DNA from: Dendrolimus kikuchii
Taxonomy: Eukaryota > Arthropoda > Insecta > Lepidoptera > Lasiocampidae
Reading direction: 5' to 3'
Length of the DNA: 64,000 bases
Assembly: GCA_019925095.2 (NCBI GenBank)
Contig: CM034392.1
Coordinates: 24,246,387 to 24,310,386, forward strand
The translations under genes and the position numbers were made by a program. Each line of letters begins with the position of its first letter. The stretch's first letter is position 1. The notes under the pieces were generated by a model, which worked only from the letters and a program-made list of their open reading frames with translations, made no database searches and was not told where the DNA came from. Positions 34,123 through 45,400 of this stretch are shown piece after piece.

Positions 34123-35181
34123 TTTATTAATTTTATATAATACTAGCTGTGCCCGCGACGTCGTCTGCTTTCGAATTTGCTTTCAAAACCCTCCGATTTT
34201 GAAACATTCTTCATTGGTGCTCCGCTCCTATTGATTAGTGTGATTATATATAGCCTATAGCCTTCCTCGATAAATAGGCTATCCAACACTGAAAGAATTT
34301 TTCAAATCAGACCAGTTCCTGAAATTAGCGCGTTCAATCAAACAATATTAGTATATTTGGCTACAACACTAATACTTACATTTTAAATATCGCGATATCT
34401 TTTGAATGAAACATCCGAATTGAATAATTCAAAAGTTCTAGAAAGGTATTGAATTCGTCTTGAATATGGTAAGTAGTAATTTGTTTTGATAAGGATTAAT
34501 ACCAAGGTATAAAATAAAGAGTTTTTGAAGCGACGGCATTTTAATTATTTAAAAAAATAAAAGAACACGCTTATTATGAGATAACTACAATAGTTAGACA
34601 TATGGTTACGCGATATTTTTTGTAGACAATTATATGTTCTGCAAAGTGGTAGTACATTGTTTTGTTCTATAATCAATAGTTTTCGCAGCGCACGCCGTCT
34701 TTCGTGTTCAAATATTTTTTTTACACCTTGGGTTACATTATTGGACTTTTAGTAAGGATCCCTAGTTTTTTTGAAAATATAATATAGCCTATAGCCTTCC
34801 TAGATAAATATACTATTCAACACTGAAAGATTTTTTCTAATCGAACCAGCGGTTCCTGAGATTAGCGCGTTTAAACAAACAAACTCTTCAGCTTCATAAT
34901 ATTAGTATAGATGTAAATTAAATTAAAGTATGAAAAAGAAACCTAAAATTAAAAACTAGAACTAAATAATAAAAAAGAGGGCATAATTATATATAGAATA
35001 CTGGTCCCAATCCACTGTCACTTGCCGGGAACGTTCCCAAAAGGCTGGCGGCGTTACCACGTTGAATAGCAACACTAAGTCTTTGAGCAAAATAAATGCC
35101 AGCCTTTTGGTCGTGTGAGAGATCTACCAAACGTTCGGCGACATCTCGATAAAGTTTTAAAGCGTTAGGACCCCGCGGAAT
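34123..35181 (-). pseudogene. RLE-LINE 3' fragment carrying a Helitron in its 3' UTR
   Basis: The C-terminal frame 34987-35181 encodes LSVAIQRGNAASLLGTFPAS, the same family as the 329-codon copy. The 3' UTR is split by the Helitron 34143-34911. The whole insertion is flanked by a perfect 11-bp duplication, gccatggaatt (34112-34122 and 35182-35192), and lies inside an older LINE (LINE-J). The order is LINE-J, then this element, then the Helitron. Confidence 0.72.
34143..34911 (-). mobile_element. Non-autonomous Helitron (Hel-1), 769 bp
   Basis: The minus-strand 5' end is TCTATACTAATATTATGAAG (34911 leftwards). The 3' end is gcgggcacagCTAG (34143-34146), preceded by a GC-rich short stem. Helitrons start with TC, end with CTRR and make no target duplication; all three apply. 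The internal segment matches the 6145-6863 copy, including attcaaaagttctagaaagg. No Rep/Helicase coding is present. Confidence 0.75.
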
Positions 35182-35542
35182 GCCATGGAATTGCATGAGT
35201 TAATTCCTCCCCCACCATTTTACCACCGGACAAGCAGACGTAGGAGCTCACGCCACCGATATATGGTGGAAATACCAACAAAGCGGACACAACGCTATAC
35301 TTCCACTTTTATCAAACGTACCGCTGCAGAGTGGAACTCTTTACCGTCTTCTTTTTTTCCTGAAATATACAATCTAGGTGTCTGCAAATCTCGCGTGAAC
35401 AGGTATCTTCTAGTTAAGCGTACTCCACCTTAGACTGCATTTCCACCTGATATCAGGCCCAATGTCAGCCAAACGCGAACCGGTTCGATATAAAAAAGAA
35501 AGAATAATTTAAAGGAGGGATGAAAGTCACATGACAAGAAGA

Positions 35543-35860
35543 TTTTTTTTTTATTGCAGGAGATCAGCAGACAGGGAGACGGCCCACTCGATAGAAAGCG
35601 GTTACCATCGCCTATGGACATTTGCAACACCAAAGTTGCAATAAATGCGCTGCTGCTCTCTTAAGGGAGACTGGAACCTGGTCACTAATGCACAACAAAA
35701 CACAACTCAAGGTTGTTATGGCGACATATTTTAGACCAGGGGTGGTAGCCATCCAGTCGGGCAAATGCCCTACCACCTGGCTGTGGGTTGTTAAGTCGCC
35801 TCTTACGACAGGCCGCCCGGCCGCAGGAAATTGTATTCTTTCTCCGTTCCCGCACGGATA
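35543..35860 (-). mobile_element. Elt-A, full length
   Basis: Poly(T), attgcaggagatcagcagac ... ccgttcccgcacggata. Follows the LINE-J end. Confidence 0.75.
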
Positions 35861-35889
35861 TGAGAATGAATGTTAAACTGCAAGATTAA

Positions 35890-36045
35890 CGGGTACAAAA
35901 GATAGATAGATGGACGGACTGTGTGAATGATGACACGATGATTTGTGGTGTGACAGAGGACCTATGTCAGAATAGACGAGGATGGAAGTAAATATATGCT
36001 GTGCCGATCCCAAATGATTGGAAGAAGCTGAAAGAGGAAGACACG
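35890..36045 (+). pseudogene. LINE RT C-terminal relic
   Basis: Plus-strand codons DRWTDCVNDDTMICGVTEDL, then NRRGWK, a stop, and IPNDWKKLKEE. The pattern RW.DC...D....GV...L..NR..WK resembles the C-termini of another insect LINE group. Short and decayed. Confidence 0.4.
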
Positions 36046-36075
36046 TGAATAATTTTAGTAATAATAATGGAAATT

Positions 36076-36310
36076 AGACGGTCTCTATGGTTGAGCGGGC
36101 TAAACTTTAGCCGGCCGAACTCGCTGGAACGCAGCGGCTCCGGGTTCGATTCTTGACATGGTAAATTTCGGAAACGAAAGTTCTGTTTTATGGTCTTGGT
36201 GTCTGGGATCGGCCCGAGAGTGGTCCGTTGTATATCACCCATAACACAAGCGTAACTTGCTTAGCCTAGGGATACACAATGTTTGTGTTTGTTTGCCGAT
36301 TATTATTATT
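36076..36310 (+). mobile_element. SINE-1, full length
   Basis: tggttgagcgggctaaactt and gggttcgattcttgacatgg; ends gccgattattattatt, an (ATT)n instead of a poly(A) tail. Confidence 0.78.
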
Positions 36311-36769
36311 CACGTACAGTGGATGACTTCCATTTGTCAAGGGAGTGTGGACGAATTTCCAATCGTCGCTGAATAGCGCGATGGTAAAATGGCGACGTAA
36401 GCACCAAATCAAATAACTCATCAGAAGGCTATGTAATCGTATGAGAACAACGATGAGCTTTCATCACCTCTGTGCAACCCTTTTATATACTTGGAATGTC
36501 ACGCACTTGACCGACTTTCATTAATATGGAATTTTTAAAATTGTTTAAATGCAAGCGTAAAATTATAATTACGTAAATTCGCCATGTAATCGTTTGTTTT
36601 TCTGTACACCCAAATGTAATTGTGCAAAATAATACCGGTCAGTATATCGATTACGCAACGATTAAGGTGCATTAGTAATCGATTACAATCGATTACAATT
36701 AGGAGTGTACTCAGACGCCCCGCAGCTTGCATTTAAAACATTCAAACTTATGTATTCAGCAGACGAGCG

Positions 36770-37297
36770 TTTAAACGCACGACTTTGTAATTATATACCA
36801 ATATCAATAAGGCTCAACAACAAGGTTCACGGCTCTTGAGATCATCAGCAAATCTGCGACTAATGACGCCAATACATTCTACGCAATTTTGTCAGAAATC
36901 TTTTACTGTGCAGGCTGTAAGGTTGTGGAATGCATTACCATTCAGCATCAGAAGTGAAAAGTCACTTACATCTTTTAATAAACTCCTCAAAAGTCACTTA
37001 TCTAAATTTGTAAACATTAGCTTATGTATGTGTGTGTAACTCTATGTACATATATTTGTATATAAATATTTATGCGTATTTTTTATTTACTATTAATATA
37101 TATGATTGTATATATTTTAAACTATGCGCATTGAATACCGACACATTTTACAAATGTGAAGTTATCTCCAAAAGGTTGTCTGGAAGAAATCGCTGTTAGC
37201 GATAAGACCGCCGATTGTACTAGTTATATGATTGTTAACTCATGTGTATTATTTTCTTGTGTGCAATAAAGAATATTCTATTCTATTATATTCTATA
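36770..37297 (+). pseudogene. LINE-T C-terminus and 3' UTR with (TATTC)n tail
   Basis: Codons SFTVQAVRLWNALPFSIRSE and KSLTSFNKLLKSHL are the WN.LP...SL..FK signature of Jockey/CR1-type RT ends. The 3' UTR has the stem aatcgctgttagcgat, then caataaagaatattctattc. Confidence 0.65.
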
Positions 37298-38009
37298 AAC
37301 GATACGTTAATTGTTTTATACTTAGAAACGTTTATTATTTCATTTACGTATAAGGCAATGCTTTATACAAGGTAGGATTTAATAAGACTATTTTAGGCGT
37401 TGATTAGGATTAGGTGGATTTGGTTGATTTGCAAAGTGTATGTAGTAAGTTATTAAAAGTATGCACGTTTTTTTGTCTTCTTATTCACTCTTCTTTCAAC
37501 CAGTACGAAGAGTAATGATTATTGCCTAATGTAAAGTTAGGCATTATAGGTAGTTATATTGTTGTACTTGTGTAAGTTTTATTATTGGAGTTAAATTATA
37601 TTCTATTATTTTCATCTTTGAACCTTACGGAAGTTTCTGCTTTTCATTTTACAATAAGTAAAGTTATCGAATGTTCTAATTAAAGTCAACTAAACTTAGT
37701 TGTCTTGTGATAACTCTATATTACCTATTTCACTAAAAATAGCATTAAACTAAATTATTCCGAATACAATATTCAAGATAAAAGTTTGTATATTTTGATT
37801 TAAATATACAATTATAATAAATAAATATTCAAGATTATCATCTTGTGTTACGCATTTCTACCGCGTGTTCAACAAGATAAGACATATCAGTTTTCATTCT
37901 GCAGTTAATGTAGTCAGATCATCATAAACAGTCTCGAGAACTATATGAATGTTACATTCTTACATTAGAATGCCCTTTAATTGTTACACAGGAACTTGAG
38001 TATGTAACA
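37298..38009. other. No gene recognised
   Basis: AT-rich spacer between two LINE-T ends. Confidence 0.5.
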
Positions 38010-38556
38010 GTAAGCGTGCTTACCTATAGTGCTTGCGGTAATGAAATTGTCCTTTAATAATAAAATACTATCTTTTTTCAATAATTCTTTTACTGTACAG
38101 ACTATTCGACACTGGAATGAGCTACCTGTTACTATTGGACAAGCTAAATCACTAACAATATTTAAGAACATGACAAAGAAACACTACCTGCAACATAGTG
38201 ATGTTTGATATTTTTACGTATATCTATGTATATGTATATATATTTAAGTATATAATATCAATAGGTGTATTCATATATGTCTATTAAATATAATTATTAC
38301 TTATATAATATTTTACATACTTATATGTTTATTAATTAATAAAATATATGTAATTAACTGCATATCCTATAATATTTATGTATACCACCTTTGACCAATA
38401 TAATTTGTTTTATTCCTGCCACGGGTTGTCTGGAAGAGATCGCTTCTTAGCGATAAGACCGCCCATTGTGCACATTTAGAATATTTTTAGGCTATAAGAT
38501 TTTCTGTGTTTTCTGTAATGGTGTACAATAAAGTGTTATCTATCTATCTATCTACT
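38010..38556 (+). pseudogene. LINE-T C-terminus and 3' UTR with (TATC)n tail
   Basis: Codons NNSFTVQTIRHWNELPVTIG and KSLTIFKNMTKKHYL, then a 3' UTR with ggaagagatcgcttcttagc and caataaagtgttatctatct. The hairpin tcgct-tct-tagcga is shared by the other LINE-T copies. Confidence 0.65.
38537..38556 (+). repeat. (TATC)n microsatellite
   Basis: About five units; it is the 3' tail of the LINE-T copy that ends here. Confidence 0.8.
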
Positions 38557-38929
38557 AAAACCGCCCGTCTGCTATACGTTCTTATCTGTGGATCATTTAA
38601 AATCGCAATTCTTCAACATTGTTTCTTTAATGGGCGTCATTATGTCAAAGGTCGTGGTGGACCGTGGCGTGCAAAATGGTGTGAAGTTATGCTTTAAAAG
38701 CGTTACGTTGGTAAATTGTTTGAGATATTTTGTGCGTTATGTAAGTTGCTGTTATGTGAGATTATAAAAGCGAATTTATAACTGGAATCGCCCTCTCATC
38801 TATGGTTTTATTCTAAAGAGTACCAACATACCTGTTGACTGTTAATAAAATATTTGATTACTTATTCTTCAGCCAATCATAGCCTACCGCTGGACGTAAG
38901 CCTCCCCAAGTCTGCTCCATATATAAGTA

Positions 38930-39144
38930 CTAGCTGTCTCGGCAAACGTTGTTCTGTCCTGAAGAAATAAAATTAAGAACCCGATTGCAGCGCCACCTAC
39001 CGGGTTCAAATGTAAGCTATCCTATCTTTCGAGTCGGATCAAACTGCACCTGCACACGGTGTGCAAATTTGATTAAAATCGGTCAAGTAGTTTAGGAGTC
39101 CATCGCGGACAAACAACGTGACACGTAATTTATATATATTAAGA
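38930..39144 (-). mobile_element. Helitron (Hel-2)
   Basis: CTAGctgtctcggcaaacgt at the left end and ...tatatatattaaga at the right (minus 5' TCTT). Shares acccgattgcagcgccacct with the 2348-2681 copy. Confidence 0.6.
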
Positions 39145-39344
39145 TATATCAGTATCCTCACACCCCGCAAATATGACCACGTCTCCGAATTCCGTAAAAA
39201 GCTCAAGTGGTTGCTAATTGGATTTCGACGGAATACTTTACAAACTTTCTTTTCCCTGTAGTATTTTATTTGTTTAAAGTACTCCCGATTATCTAAAAGA
39301 AAGCTTTGAATTCGTGTCTTGCTTTCGTAATTTACGCCCTTCCA

Positions 39345-39510
39345 CTACACTTAGATTGAACACGCCTGCGCATGATTCGACTTTGTACAACAACTCTTTT
39401 ACTGTCAAGGCTATACAGCTCTGGAACGCTTGCTTGCTTCTATCAGAGAAGCAAAATCACTACCAATATTTAAAACAATGATCAGAAAATATTAGCTGTC
39501 TTAGGAATAT
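39345..39510 (+). pseudogene. LINE-T C-terminal relic
   Basis: Codons PAHDSTLYNNSFTVKAIQLW and, after a shift, REAKSLPIFKTMIRKY. The 3' UTR hairpin is absent. Confidence 0.5.
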
Positions 39511-39726
39511 GATTATAGGAGATATGTTGGAGCAAAAAAAAAATAGTACGTCATGTCTTTATTATAACTATAATAATATTTTTCAATACTTTTATTGTTT
39601 CTCTGTCTTATTGAATATGCACTGTTGGCTACAAATCCATTAATTTTTCAAAAGTTATTCTGTAACATACTTCTGTATAAAACTTATTAAAAAAAAAGAA
39701 TTTGAGATATAAATAGAATAAGAAAT

Positions 39727-41104
39727 TATAATTCTCTAATTAAAATTAAAATTAATATCAAACTAAAACTAACTTAAAACATATAATTAAATACTAAAAA
39801 TAAATTAACTTATAAATTAAACTATACAATAAATTAAACTAAAAATAAACTATATATACAAACTAAAATTAAAGTATAAAATCTAGTTCTAGACCGCTCT
39901 CAGTCGGAAACGTGCCCAAAAGACTGGCCACATTGCCTCTCTGAATGGCAATGCTGAGGCGCTGTGCGAGGTATAAACCAGTCTTTTGGTCACGTGAGAC
40001 ATCCACCAGACGTTTGACTATGTCCCGATAAAGCTTGTGCGCCTCAGGCCCCCATGGTCCCAGGGTCTCGACCCCAAAAGCCGCAAATATGTAGCCATTT
40101 CCGATGGCTGAGTATTTGCGGCGTTTTAGGGCCTCCTGTTGTGCAGCAGCTGTACCGGCAGACATGCTAGTAGCTGGAAGATGGGACGCTGCCAAAGTAT
40201 CGACGCAAGACGCGTCCCATACTAAGGGGCGACCCATCTTCCAGGGCACCAATGACATACCATCGGGTCTCCTGCCATCGTCGCGGCACAGGCCGTTCGG
40301 TTCTAGGACGGCAGGTACCCCGGCGGTGACAAGAGCCCGACGGATTATGTCATTAAGTGTTGCATGACGTGAAATTCTGCCGGCACTCCTGCTACACGAT
40401 AACCCATGGTGACCGAGGCGCTCGACCTTATCTCCGCACTGACAGCGGTGTGGAACAACACAGGCCGCCCCTAGGCGAATGCAAGCACTTATTCTAAACG
40501 CGTTATCGTCTAGAAAAGTGCCCAAATTCGCCGAGGGGAGTGCCTGCAGCCACAAGCCAGACTCCCAACGCGAGACAGCTAGGAGACGAGCACGCTCCGT
40601 CTCATGGGCACATGTATCCAAAAGATTTTTATGCACCAATGAGCAAAGCGGGCCGTCCCATAGCTTCTGTGACTTTAAATTTATGGGTAAATTTTGATAT
40701 GGGCAGACCACAGACCAGGCATTTCTGGCCTCAGTCAAATACAGGACCTCAAAGTCACCAAGTGACGGATTTAATATTTCACCAATGAGGTCCTTTGTAC
40801 TGTACACTGAGGACAGAAAGGCGGGTAAAGAAACTGCAGAAATTTTGCGTATACCCAAACCTCCATACCTTATTGGTAGGGAGGCTTAATTCTCTAATTT
40901 AATTTGTATATACAATATTTTCTATAATATCTTATATAATAACATCATAAACGAAACTATCTTAAAAATACTATTATATAGGTAATTAAAAATAAACTAA
41001 ATTATAAATAAATTAAACTAAAAATAAACTATATATACAAACTAAAATTAAAGTATAAAATCTAGTTCTAGACCGCTGTCAGTCGGAAACGTGCCCAAAA
41101 GACT
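39727..41104 (-). mobile_element. Outer RLE-LINE fragment interrupted by a second RLE-LINE copy
   Basis: The right part (40887-41104) reads SLLGTFPTDSGLELDFIL-stop on the minus strand plus a 3' UTR; the left part (39727-39741) is its last few bases. Between them lies the younger copy 39742-40886. The outer fragment is flanked by a perfect 11-bp duplication, gaataagaaat (39716-39726 and 41105-41115). It is strongly 5'-truncated: only the last ~18 codons remain. Confidence 0.75.
39742..40886 (-). pseudogene. RLE-LINE 3' end: RT tail, CCHC knuckle and restriction-like endonuclease domain
   Basis: A 329-codon frame (39869-40858) extends open to about 40883, where it reads LPIRYGGLGIRK, a motif usual just after the reverse transcriptase domain of LINE proteins. 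Residues 139-155 have the spacing C-x-C-x8-H-x4-C. Residues 197-199 are RPD, followed by WD at 214-215. Known: R2-, CRE- and R4/Dong-type non-LTR retrotransposons carry a CX(1-3)CX(7-8)HX4C knuckle and an R/KPD...D/E nuclease core C-terminal to RT. The C-terminus ends in SLLGTFPTESGLELDFIL and a stop. The copy is 5'-truncated: RT and any ORF1 are missing. It is bounded by a perfect 13-bp duplication, taattctctaatt (39729-39741 and 40887-40899), and its 3' end is AT-rich. The long open frame suggests a fairly young insertion. It sits inside an older piece of the same family. Confidence 0.72.
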
Positions 41105-41611
41105 GAATAAGAAATATAAAGAAAATCAATTTTTAACTAGACGTGTTGCTGGGGAGTTTCTTGCCGCTTCTTCTCCTTAACAGCAATAACACGTTGCGAA
41201 GCGGTGTGCATAGACTAGGAAGTAAAACTAAATTTTAACCTATATGTATAACCTTCAAAAAGTGTGAACTTATTTTGAATAACAACTTTGTATATATTCA
41301 ACTATAAACGTGTGTAACACGGAGGTTTCATTCTTCAGCGCCAAACCGCTACCAACGTTTACGAAGATATAATGTTCACGTCATGTAAGACAGACTTCGC
41401 TTACGTCTGCGATAATATAAGACGTTTTCTGATGAATAGATAAATCCAAATTTATCACCAACATCGTTTTCGGCTCGTTGTGGTAACTTAGAATATTTAA
41501 GCTACAATACTGGCGCCCAACGTGGGGCGTGAATTAACATCTATTACAATCTAAAACATCTTCATAAATTGTAGTACCTTAGCATATTTAAACTACTAAA
41601 CATATATATAT

Positions 41612-41883
41612 TTCATCCGTGCAGGAACGGAGAAAGAATACAACATCCTGCAGCCGGGCGGCCTGTCGTAAAAGGCGACAAAAGAACCCACAGCCCGGTG
41701 GTAATGGTATTTGCCCAACTGGATGGCTACTACCCCTGGTCTAGAGTATGCCGTGACCAGGTTCCAGTCTCTCTTAAGGGAGCAGCAACGCATTTGTAGC
41801 ACCTTTGGTGTTGCAAATGTCCATAAGCACCTCTTTTCATCAAGTTGGCCGTCTGCATGTCTGCTGAACTCCCGCAAAAAAAA
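41612..41883 (+). mobile_element. Elt-A with internal deletion
   Basis: catccgtgcaggaacggaga at the left. About 40 bp after gtctagagtatgccg are missing; ends gaactcccgcaaaaaaa. Confidence 0.7.
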
Positions 41884-42049
41884 TCATAGATATATATTTG
41901 TAGAGCATGTATATAAAGTATATATCTTCTTAACATATACAACTTCTGCATAGATATAATATAAGTATTTATTATTAAACTGTATCGAGATTGTCATCTC
42001 AATTCATAACTGGGATTGTTTATGTATAATTATAACAACTATATAATAT

Positions 42050-42581
42050 TGTTACGAGTTACGAGGGACTCGAATTGGAAGGAATTATTATAGAGTTTAT
42101 TAGAACTATACAAACACGTATAACACAGGTACAAATATAACTGAATACAACAAGTCCAAACATAATGCAGAAGGTCATAACTTAATTAAACGCGCAAAGT
42201 CCGTCACTAGTCCGATTACCGAATGTACACACGTCACGCTTCGTTCGTGGTTCTCGCTCGACTGCCTCCTCCCTCCATCGAGCCATTGTTTTATACTGCA
42301 CAAATGCGATATGTCCTCCCGGCAACGTGGACCGAATTTCCTAGAATCAGCTTGTACTTTAAAATCCGTAACACCTGGCTAATGATTACAGCCGCAGGTG
42401 GCTTTAAACGATTACAATACAACAATAGGCCGTATGCCAATAAATAAGTAAACAAAACAAGACGATCATAAAAGAATTACAATAGTTCCAATGTTATTAG
42501 TTCAAATGCCGACGGGTAATAAATGTGCTTTTACAGATATGCAGGTGTGAATTTGTTTTTGTCGGCGCCTAGGTCGTAACA
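42050..42581 (-). mobile_element. Solo LTR, same family, 532 bp
   Basis: The right end (minus 5') TGTTACGACCTAGGCGCCGA matches the 16.2-kb LTR; the left end TGTTACGAGTTACG is the inverted terminus. atat on both sides (42046-42049, 42582-42585). Confidence 0.72.
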
Positions 42582-42619
42582 ATATATATATGTTTGGTGT
42601 ATAATAACGTGTTATCAAT

Positions 42620-42815
42620 CAATCACATTCGTCATCCAGCCCTTGTAGAGACCTTACGCTGATCGTAGGTACACCGAGCTGAAGGGCATCCCACGCTATG
42701 GTTACCCAGACGCGGTTTTCACTCCAGGCCACGTTTGCTCCGTCGGCTCTCGGTCCTGCGACAGACGTGACCGGCCCGCTGCTACTTCGACTTGCTAATT
42801 TTGCGAACTATGTTG
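42620..42815 (-). pseudogene. LINE-R relic
   Basis: The reverse complement aligns to 17410-17560: gcaagtcgaagtagcagc, ggtcacgtctgtcgcaggac and tggagtgaaaaccgcgtctg. Open reading is lost. Confidence 0.45.
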
Positions 42816-42861
42816 GTTACTTTAGTCCACTATCGAATATCCTTATTTCAGAATCTATCCA

Positions 42862-43176
42862 TTTTTTTTAATTTATTGCAGAAGCTTAACAGACAGACAG
42901 ACGGCCCACTTGATGGAAAGCGGTTACCATCGCCTATATACATTTGCAACACCAAAAGTGCTACAAATGCGCTGCTGCTCTCTTAAGGGAAGACTGGAAC
43001 CTGATCACAAATGCCGGAACATAACTCATGGTTGTTATGGCGACATACTTTAGACCAGGGGTAGTAGCCATCCAGTCGGATAAATGCCCTACCACCTGGC
43101 TGTGGGTTGTTTTGTCGCCTCTTACGACAGGCCGCCTGACCGCAGGAAAATTGTATTCTTCGTTCCTGCACGGATA
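42862..43176 (-). mobile_element. Elt-A, full length
   Basis: T-rich start, attgcagaagcttaacagac ... cgttcctgcacggat. Confidence 0.72.
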
Positions 43177-43374
43177 AAAACATACGAGAAACACTTGTCT
43201 TTTAAACTGATGGTTACTAAATATCTTTGGTCTTCGCAGGTCTAAAACATGCTGCTTATATATAGTACGATATATCTTATGTTTGTCTAGTATATAAAGT
43301 ATATTAATATCTATTTTATTTATTCTTCGAATGTTTCATATTATTATTGTCTTCAGCACCACTGTGGTCTTAAT

Positions 43375-43517
43375 ATTTTCTTTAGTTTAGAGGGTTGCCT
43401 GGAAGAGATCGCTTTAAGCGATAAGGTCGCCCTTTCTTCAACATTTACTGTACCCTTTAGTTTTAAGAAGGTAGTTTTAATTTTTGCTGAACAATAAAGT
43501 GTTTTCAATCATTCATT
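43375..43517 (+). mobile_element. LINE-T 3' UTR
   Basis: ggttgcctggaagagatcgc, tttaagcgataaggtcgccc and finally gaacaataaagtgttttcaa with a (TCAT)n tail. No coding part. Confidence 0.55.
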
Positions 43518-45222
43518 GACTCAACCTATTTCGCTCCATAGCACTCTGAGCGGCTTTAGATTTGTGGACTACCGTCAGTCCTCACGTGTGTCATCACATG
43601 TCATGCACAGTGTGTCATAATAGATAAGACTTATGTATGGTAAAATTTCATTTATTTATATGATTAATGTTTATATCCTAGGCCTGGAAGAATAAACAAA
43701 CTCACTTTCTTATTAATATATTAGTAAAGCAAAAAAGTATGGAAGCGACTATCATAATGATAATGTAATCATACAAAGTCATAAATTCGACTGAGATTAA
43801 TATCGCAACTTTCACTAGCGATAGAGTTGTAAAAACTATAATTATATCACATAACACAGTAAAAACAATCAATTCGCCTACATTACAGATTAAGAACGTA
43901 ATAGTGTGAAATTCCTAACAATAGACATATTTACAAAATGCGTTGTTATTGTTTGTGTGTAGAAGGTAAAGCAGGGCCTCTTATTAAAGCTATGATATAA
44001 ATGCTAATTCAACCTATTACGTTTGGGTAAATGGCGTAATAAAATTTCATATCTAACAATAGCAGAAGAAATAGTGATGTATAAATAAATTTATCCGATT
44101 ATGCATTTAAATATTTCTTACTAACGTAGTAAAATGATTAAAGTAAAATAAATCATTCATTAAAATTCATAATGCATGCATAATTTGAGGTTAATTTATG
44201 ATAAACATTTTAGGAAATCTTTTTTGATCATAGTTTTTGTATAATAAGTTACATGTCGTTATACTTGGTAGAACTATACATGGAACTAACCTAATATAAT
44301 TATATAATTAAATTTTATAAGTTTTACCCGCTTACCGTTTATCGGCTCCTTAGAAAATCTTTTTCATAATCGCATTCTGAATGCAATAATGAAAAACACT
44401 TTAATTAATTTCATTTTAACGAGCCATAAACCTCGTATAAATTATTATGCATAAGAGAATTAGATCATATGTGTACTGTAGCCTAATTATGATTTTTATT
44501 ACCCCTCGCTTAGTTGCTTTTCAATTGGTTTTCACTGAAATCAGATTTAAGATTAGCGACACATAAAACAAACTAGAAAAAGATTTCAATTCTACCTACA
44601 ATATACCTATCTACCTATATTCAGATAAAGCTATATGGCGTGCCGTTCGAGATCCACGAACTGGTGCATTAAAGCGTTTTTCAATCAAAATGCTAGATGT
44701 AAACTATACTCGTGTTTGTAACTGAGTATAGCTTACATCTAGCGTTACTTTACTGTGCTATTGCCCTTCTTAATCGTTTGTATTGCCGACCCTCCCACGA
44801 GTGGCCCCATTGTTGCTAACTCTGTAATTATTTTAATGCGCCCATAACATGTTGCATTACTTTCACTATGGAAATTTGCATAGGCAATTCAAGCCGCCTG
44901 TACTAACTACCAGTTTTCTTATTACATTCATTGATATAACTATTTATAGTTATTATAATAAGCTTATAATTTGATGGAGGGCCCATGAAGTGAGTGACAA
45001 ATTGCCTTCTGCTCTTTTTATCATTGTTTTTCGAAATTTACGACAAGGCCGCGTTATAGTCGTCTCCATAATCCCATATTCTGAAAAATAAGAAGTGCTA
45101 CGCAGAACTATTCAGAATGGTGCATTCGTCTTCCTTCAACCACACACCGCTCTCTATCGACTAGGCGTTTAACCTCACTTCCTCGAGCCGCTTCGCTCGT
45201 GTACGCAACGGTTCTTAAGGTT
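43518..45222. other. No gene recognised
   Basis: About 1.7 kb, AT-rich. Only the hairpin at 44692-44743 stands out. Confidence 0.55.
44692..44743. repeat. 20-bp arm hairpin
   Basis: gctagatgtaaactatactc (44692-44711) and its complement with one mismatch at 44724-44743; 12-nt loop. Confidence 0.65.
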
Positions 45223-45400
45223 TGTCTGGCGCGCCGTGGAGATTTAATATGAGCTTTCCAGCTGAAGGTGTTTCACAGCACGACGATATGGATTTTTTTT
45301 TTAAAGGTGTCATATTTCCTTCGAAGCCGGTAGAACATTCTATAGGGGACGGTAACCACTTTCCATCAGGTTGGTCGTCAACCAAAAAATCTACTAGCAG
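45223..45400 (+). mobile_element. Elt-A' (related family)
   Basis: Contains aaaggtgtcatatttccttc and gggacggtaaccactttcca, matching the reverse complement of 14062-14270. No poly(A) survives. Confidence 0.45.

Larger units (their letters stand above)
33985..35470 (+). pseudogene. LINE-J RT C-terminus, split by RLE-LINE and Helitron
   Basis: Left part to 34122: LETRARKLIGNNRLFDERLQ, then RRVSHG. Right part from 35193: PFYHRTSRR...VEIPTKRTQRYTSTFIKRTA and AEWNSLPSSFFPEIYNLG. Known: R1/Jockey-type LINEs end with FxHRTxRR...WNxLPxxVFPxxYxLGxFK. The 1059-bp gap is the RLE-LINE insertion. Confidence 0.68.
39650..41290 (+). mobile_element. LINE 3' region (Elt-K) split by the RLE-LINE nest
   Basis: Pieces 39650-39726 (ctgtaacatacttctgtata...) and 41105-41290 (gacgtgttgctggggagttt, cgcttcttctcctt, then gaacttattttgaat) together match the reverse complement of 11300-11600, where the same sequence is uninterrupted. 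The split point is the RLE-LINE insertion. The 3' end reads toward gaataa...aatttg, a frequent LINE tail type in Lepidoptera. Confidence 0.7.

Noticed and set aside
39742..40886. Host gene for the 329-codon frame
   Set aside because: It is bounded by a 13-bp target duplication, has relatives truncated in the same way, and ends with a LINE-like 3' UTR.
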